Assembly (NCBI RefSeq): GCF_014652915.1
Contig: NZ_BMZS01000005.1
Coordinates: 310,001 to 374,000 of the forward strand
DNA: 64,000 bases
Direction: 5' to 3'
Source of the DNA: Thalassobaculum fulvum
Lineage (GTDB): Bacteria; Pseudomonadota; Alphaproteobacteria; Thalassobaculales; Thalassobaculaceae
The notes under the pieces were generated by a model. The model was not told the origin of the DNA. It worked only from the letters and a program-made list of their open reading frames with translations, and ran no database searches. The stretch's first letter is position 1. Every line of letters begins with the position of its first letter. Shown piece after piece: positions 61,505-64,000 of the stretch. Position numbers and translations under genes: made by a program.

Positions 61505-63175
61505 TCAGCTTGTTGCGGCGCGGGCCTGGTTCTCCTGGTCCTGCAGCACCCGCCACTGCACCTTGCCGGTCGGGGATTTCGGGAGGCTGCCGGAAAACTC
61601 GATCACGGCCGGGACCTTATAGGCGGCCATGCGCTCGCGACACCAGGACTGGATGTCCTCGGCCGTCGGCGAGGCGCCGTTGCGCGGGACCACCACCGCC
61701 TTCACGGTCTCGCCGCGGCGCGGATCCGGAGTGGCGATGACGCAGACCTCCTGGATCCCCGGGTGCTCGTACATCATGGCCTCGACCTCGGCCGGCCAGA
61801 CCTTGAATCCGGAGGCGTTGATCATCCGCTTCAGGCGGTCGACCAGGAAGAAATAGCCCTCGTCGTCGTAGTAGCCGAGGTCGCCGGTCCGGAAGAACCG
61901 CTTGCCGTCGCGCTCGAAGAACACCGCCGCGGTATCGTCCGGCCGATTCCAGTAGCCGAGGAACACCTGCGGGCCGGACACCACGATCTCGCCGACCGCC
62001 TCCGGCCCCAGCTCGGCCAGGGTCTCGGGGTCGACCACGCGGGCGTCGGTGTCGAAGAACGGGATGCCCCCGCACTGCCGCTTCGAGCGGCCGACCGGGT
62101 TGATGTGGGTCGGCGCGATGGTCTCGGTCAGGCCGTAGCCTTCCAGGTACTCGATCCCGGTCAGCGCGTGCAGCCGGTCGGCGACTGCCGCCGGCATCTG
62201 GGCGCCGCCGCCGCTGACCGCGACCAGCGACGACAGGTCGAAGCTGCCGGCCTCCGGGTCGGACAGCAGGTCGACGCACATGGTGGTGATGCAACGCCAG
62301 TGCGACACCTGGTGGCGGGCGATCAGCGCGGCCGCGGTACGGCGGTTCCAGCGGGTCATCATGACCATGGTGGCGCCCTGGTAGACCAGCATGTTCATCG
62401 AGTTCTGCATGCCGGTCACGTGGAACAGCGGCAGGCTGACCAGCGACACCGACTCCGGGCCGCTCGGGCTCCAAACCAGGTTCCCGTACATGGTGAACCC
62501 GACCGTCCGATGGGTGTGCAGGCAGCCCTTCGGCCGGCCGGTGGTGCCGGAGCTGAACGGCAGCACGCACCAGTCGTCGAGCCCGACCGTCAGCGGCGGC
62601 ACCGGATGGTCGGAGGCCATCACCGCCTCCCACGCGACCATGCCCGGCCCGTCGACCGGGCGGCGCGGGGCGGCGACCGCCTCTGGCAGCTCCAGGTCGG
62701 TCGCCTCGCGCACGTAGTCGCCGTAGCAGCCCACCACGACGTGCTTCAACGGAGTTTCGCCGACCAGCGGCGCCACCACGTCCAGCATCTCCTGGCCGAC
62801 GACCGCGGCGGCGGCATCGGTGTCGGCGACGATGTGCCGGAGCTCCTCGATCTTGCTCATGGTGTTGACCGGCACCACCACCGCGTTGGCCCGCAGGATG
62901 GCGTAGTAGCCGATCACGAACTGCGGGCTGTTCTGCATGAACAGGATGACCCGGTCGCCCTTGCCGACGCCGGCGACGGCGCTCAGCCAGCCGGCCAACC
63001 GGTCGGTCGCGCGGTCGAGCTCGGTCCAGGAGATCCGGGTGCCGTAGTAGTGGATCGCCACCTTGTCCGGGAACCGCCGGGCGGCCACCGTCAGGTTCTC
63101 CGAAAGGGTCGTCGCCGGTGGGGTGAGGCTGTGCGGCAGCCCCTTCGGCCAGACACCGAAATGACGATCGAACAT
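61505..63175 (-). CDS. AMP-binding acyl-CoA synthetase (long-chain fatty acid-CoA ligase-like)
   Basis: Adenylate-forming CoA ligase of 556 residues. The ATP loop is LPFSSGTTGRPKGCLHTH, YGLTETIAPTHINP is motif A5, FFRTGDLGYYDDEGYFFLVDR-type hinge (short: FFRTGDLGYYDDEGYF) is A7-A8, and the catalytic lysine is in LPKSPTGKVQWR. It activates a carboxylic acid with ATP and CoA, feeding the dehydrogenase and FadJ-like enzymes. GGGAGG before ATG 63175 fixes the start. The chain length is unknown. It is divergent from the GntR gene. Confidence 0.93.
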   Translation of the reverse strand: MFDRHFGVWPKGLPHSLTPPATTLSENLTVAARRFPDKVAIHYYGTRISWTELDRATDRLAGWLSAVAGVGKGDRVILFMQNSPQFVIGYYAILRANAVVVPVNTMSKIEELRHIVADTDAAAAVVGQEMLDVVAPLVGETPLKHVVVGCYGDYVREATDLELPEAVAAPRRPVDGPGMVAWEAVMASDHPVPPLTVGLDDWCVLPFSSGTTGRPKGCLHTHRTVGFTMYGNLVWSPSGPESVSLVSLPLFHVTGMQNSMNMLVYQGATMVMMTRWNRRTAAALIARHQVSHWRCITTMCVDLLSDPEAGSFDLSSLVAVSGGGAQMPAAVADRLHALTGIEYLEGYGLTETIAPTHINPVGRSKRQCGGIPFFDTDARVVDPETLAELGPEAVGEIVVSGPQVFLGYWNRPDDTAAVFFERDGKRFFRTGDLGYYDDEGYFFLVDRLKRMINASGFKVWPAEVEAMMYEHPGIQEVCVIATPDPRRGETVKAVVVPRNGASPTAEDIQSWCRERMAAYKVPAVIEFSGSLPKSPTGKVQWRVLQDQENQARAATS

Positions 63176-63318
63176 CGGACCTCCCTCGACTGGACGCTTT
63201 TGCGCCTCGCTTCCTGAACCTATCCCACGCGGCGACCGGGGGATCAACTCCGCGGAACGTGGTTCCGTATGTCGGAATGCCGCAAACCGCGGGCATCAGC
63301 GCGCTTGACCGGGTTTCA

Positions 63319-63328
63319 ATATCGATAT
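63319..63328. promoter_or_regulatory. Palindrome in the acyl-CoA synthetase / GntR divergent promoter
   Basis: ATATCGATAT is a perfect 10-bp palindrome 36 bases before the gntR start in an AT-rich stretch. It is a candidate operator for the GntR protein or another regulator of the cluster. Confidence 0.35.
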
Positions 63329-63363
63329 CACTATTTCGCACTTGCTAATGCAAAGGGGGCGGG

Positions 63364-64000
63364 ATGTCGGTGGCGGAAGCCTTGGAAGCGGGTGGAATCA
63401 ACCCGTTTCCGTCGTCGAACAAACGGCAGGCGATTCAAGAGGCGCTGCAGCGGCTGATCGTGACCGGCCGGCTGGAGCCGGGCACGCCGCTGGTCGAGAC
63501 CCAACTGGCCGCCGAGTTCGGCTCGAGCCAGGCGCCGGTGCGCGAAGCGCTGATGAAGCTGGAGGAGGCCGGGCTGGTGGTCCGCAACGGCTACCGCGGA
63601 ACCGTGGTCGCGACCACCTCGATGGACGAGGCGCGCGAGATGGTCGCGGTCCGGCTGCGGCTGGAGACCAGCGGCGCCCGCCGCGCCGTCGCCGGGTTCG
63701 ACCGGGAGATGCGTGATCGGCTCGCCGGGCTGATCGCCGAGATGGAAGCCGCGGCCGGGAGCGAGGACCTGTTCGCGCTCACCGAGCTGGACCGCGCCTT
63801 CCACCTGGCGATCTTCGAGCGGGCCGAACTGCCGTCGCTGGAGCCGATCCTGACACGCTGCTTCCTGCACGTGCACCGGGCGGCGCTCACGAACCCGGCA
63901 CGGGCCCGTTCCCTGCTGCAGTCGGCCCGTTGGCATTGGCCGATCGTGGAGGCTCTCGACAGCGGCTGCCCCGACCGGGCGGCAGCGGCGCTGGCCGAGC
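63364..64000 (+). CDS. GntR-family transcriptional regulator (FCD subfamily, partial at window end)
   Basis: The first 212 residues of a GntR regulator run off the window. The winged helix (about 15-80) has LAAEFGSSQAPVREALMKLE, EEAGLVVRNGYRGTVV is the wing, and the FCD domain (from about 90) has LTELDRAFHLAIFERAELPS. AAAGGGGGCGGG precedes ATG 63364. It is divergent from the acyl-CoA synthetase gene and may control it, or genes beyond the window. Confidence 0.9.
   Translation, partial: MSVAEALEAGGINPFPSSNKRQAIQEALQRLIVTGRLEPGTPLVETQLAAEFGSSQAPVREALMKLEEAGLVVRNGYRGTVVATTSMDEAREMVAVRLRLETSGARRAVAGFDREMRDRLAGLIAEMEAAAGSEDLFALTELDRAFHLAIFERAELPSLEPILTRCFLHVHRAALTNPARARSLLQSARWHWPIVEALDSGCPDRAAAALAE

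Overview
The window is a GC-rich (about 70 percent by eye), gene-dense stretch of bacterial chromosome. It looks like an alphaproteobacterium, probably of the Rhodospirillales type. The reasons are the xseB-ispA-dxs cluster next to a histone-deacetylase-like gene, a PAS_5 protein, an NnrR/NnrS nitric-oxide module with a TTGCG-N4-CGCAA box, PdeM and an Lhr-like ligase-associated helicase, and many solute-binding-protein-dependent carboxylate transporters (three TRAP, one TTT). The species cannot be named from the sequence alone. No rRNA, tRNA, CRISPR array, prophage or insertion sequence was seen.

Layout. 1-5.8 kb: end of an RND efflux pump operon and a TAXI-type TRAP transporter. 6.2-8.6 kb: an orphan radical SAM protein, an HDAC-family deacetylase and a PAS_5 protein. 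8.8-12.5 kb: xseB-ispA-dxs (isoprenoid precursors), then a VapBC toxin-antitoxin pair touching the dxs stop. 12.6-16 kb: flavin reductase, AEC carrier, MFS exporter, DUF1203. 16.2-20.1 kb: zinc-type CobW GTPase, Zur, photolyase, PdeM nuclease. 20.2-22.7 kb: small membrane protein, Acg-type nitroreductase, SbtA-type bicarbonate transporter. 22.8-25.9 kb: maleate-isomerase family enzyme, gallate-type ring-cleavage dioxygenase, divergent LysR. 26-26.7 kb: a DUF4160/DUF2442-HTH pair with a near-consensus promoter and an operator. 26.8-30.5 kb: Lhr-like helicase, DUF427, LysE exporter. 30.6-36.4 kb: TRAP DctPQM, gamma-carbonic-anhydrase-like protein, crotonase-fold protein and class III CoA-transferase. 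36.5-40.4 kb: divergent GntR and a TctCBA transporter. 40.6-45.3 kb: purC, NnrR, DUF1858 protein, NnrS, M20 amidohydrolase. 45.4-53.7 kb: hexuronate catabolism (ManD, GntR, TRAP, UxaC, UxuB). 53.7-55.3 kb: DUF4865 plus LysR. 55.4-63.2 kb: acyl-CoA degradation cluster (DUF1971, two acyl-CoA dehydrogenases, FadJ-like protein, IclR, acyl-CoA synthetase). 63.4 kb to the end: a truncated GntR regulator.

How it fits together. Most of the window is scavenging metabolism: carboxylates, uronates, aromatic acids and acyl-CoAs are imported, activated and oxidised, and each cluster has its own GntR, LysR or IclR switch. The uronate cluster is the most complete: TRAP uptake, then UxaC (glucuronate to fructuronate), UxuB (to mannonate) and ManD (to 2-keto-3-deoxygluconate).

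The strongest non-coding signals are eight dispersed inverted-repeat elements of about 105-175 bp, all at gene 3' ends; a perfect hairpin or one of these repeats between the binding-protein and membrane genes of two TRAP operons; a palindromic operator buried in the promoter of the DUF4160/DUF2442 pair; a six-copy 14-bp tandem repeat; and a 27-bp direct repeat flanking a DUF1971 gene that looks like the relic of an acyl-CoA dehydrogenase 3' end.
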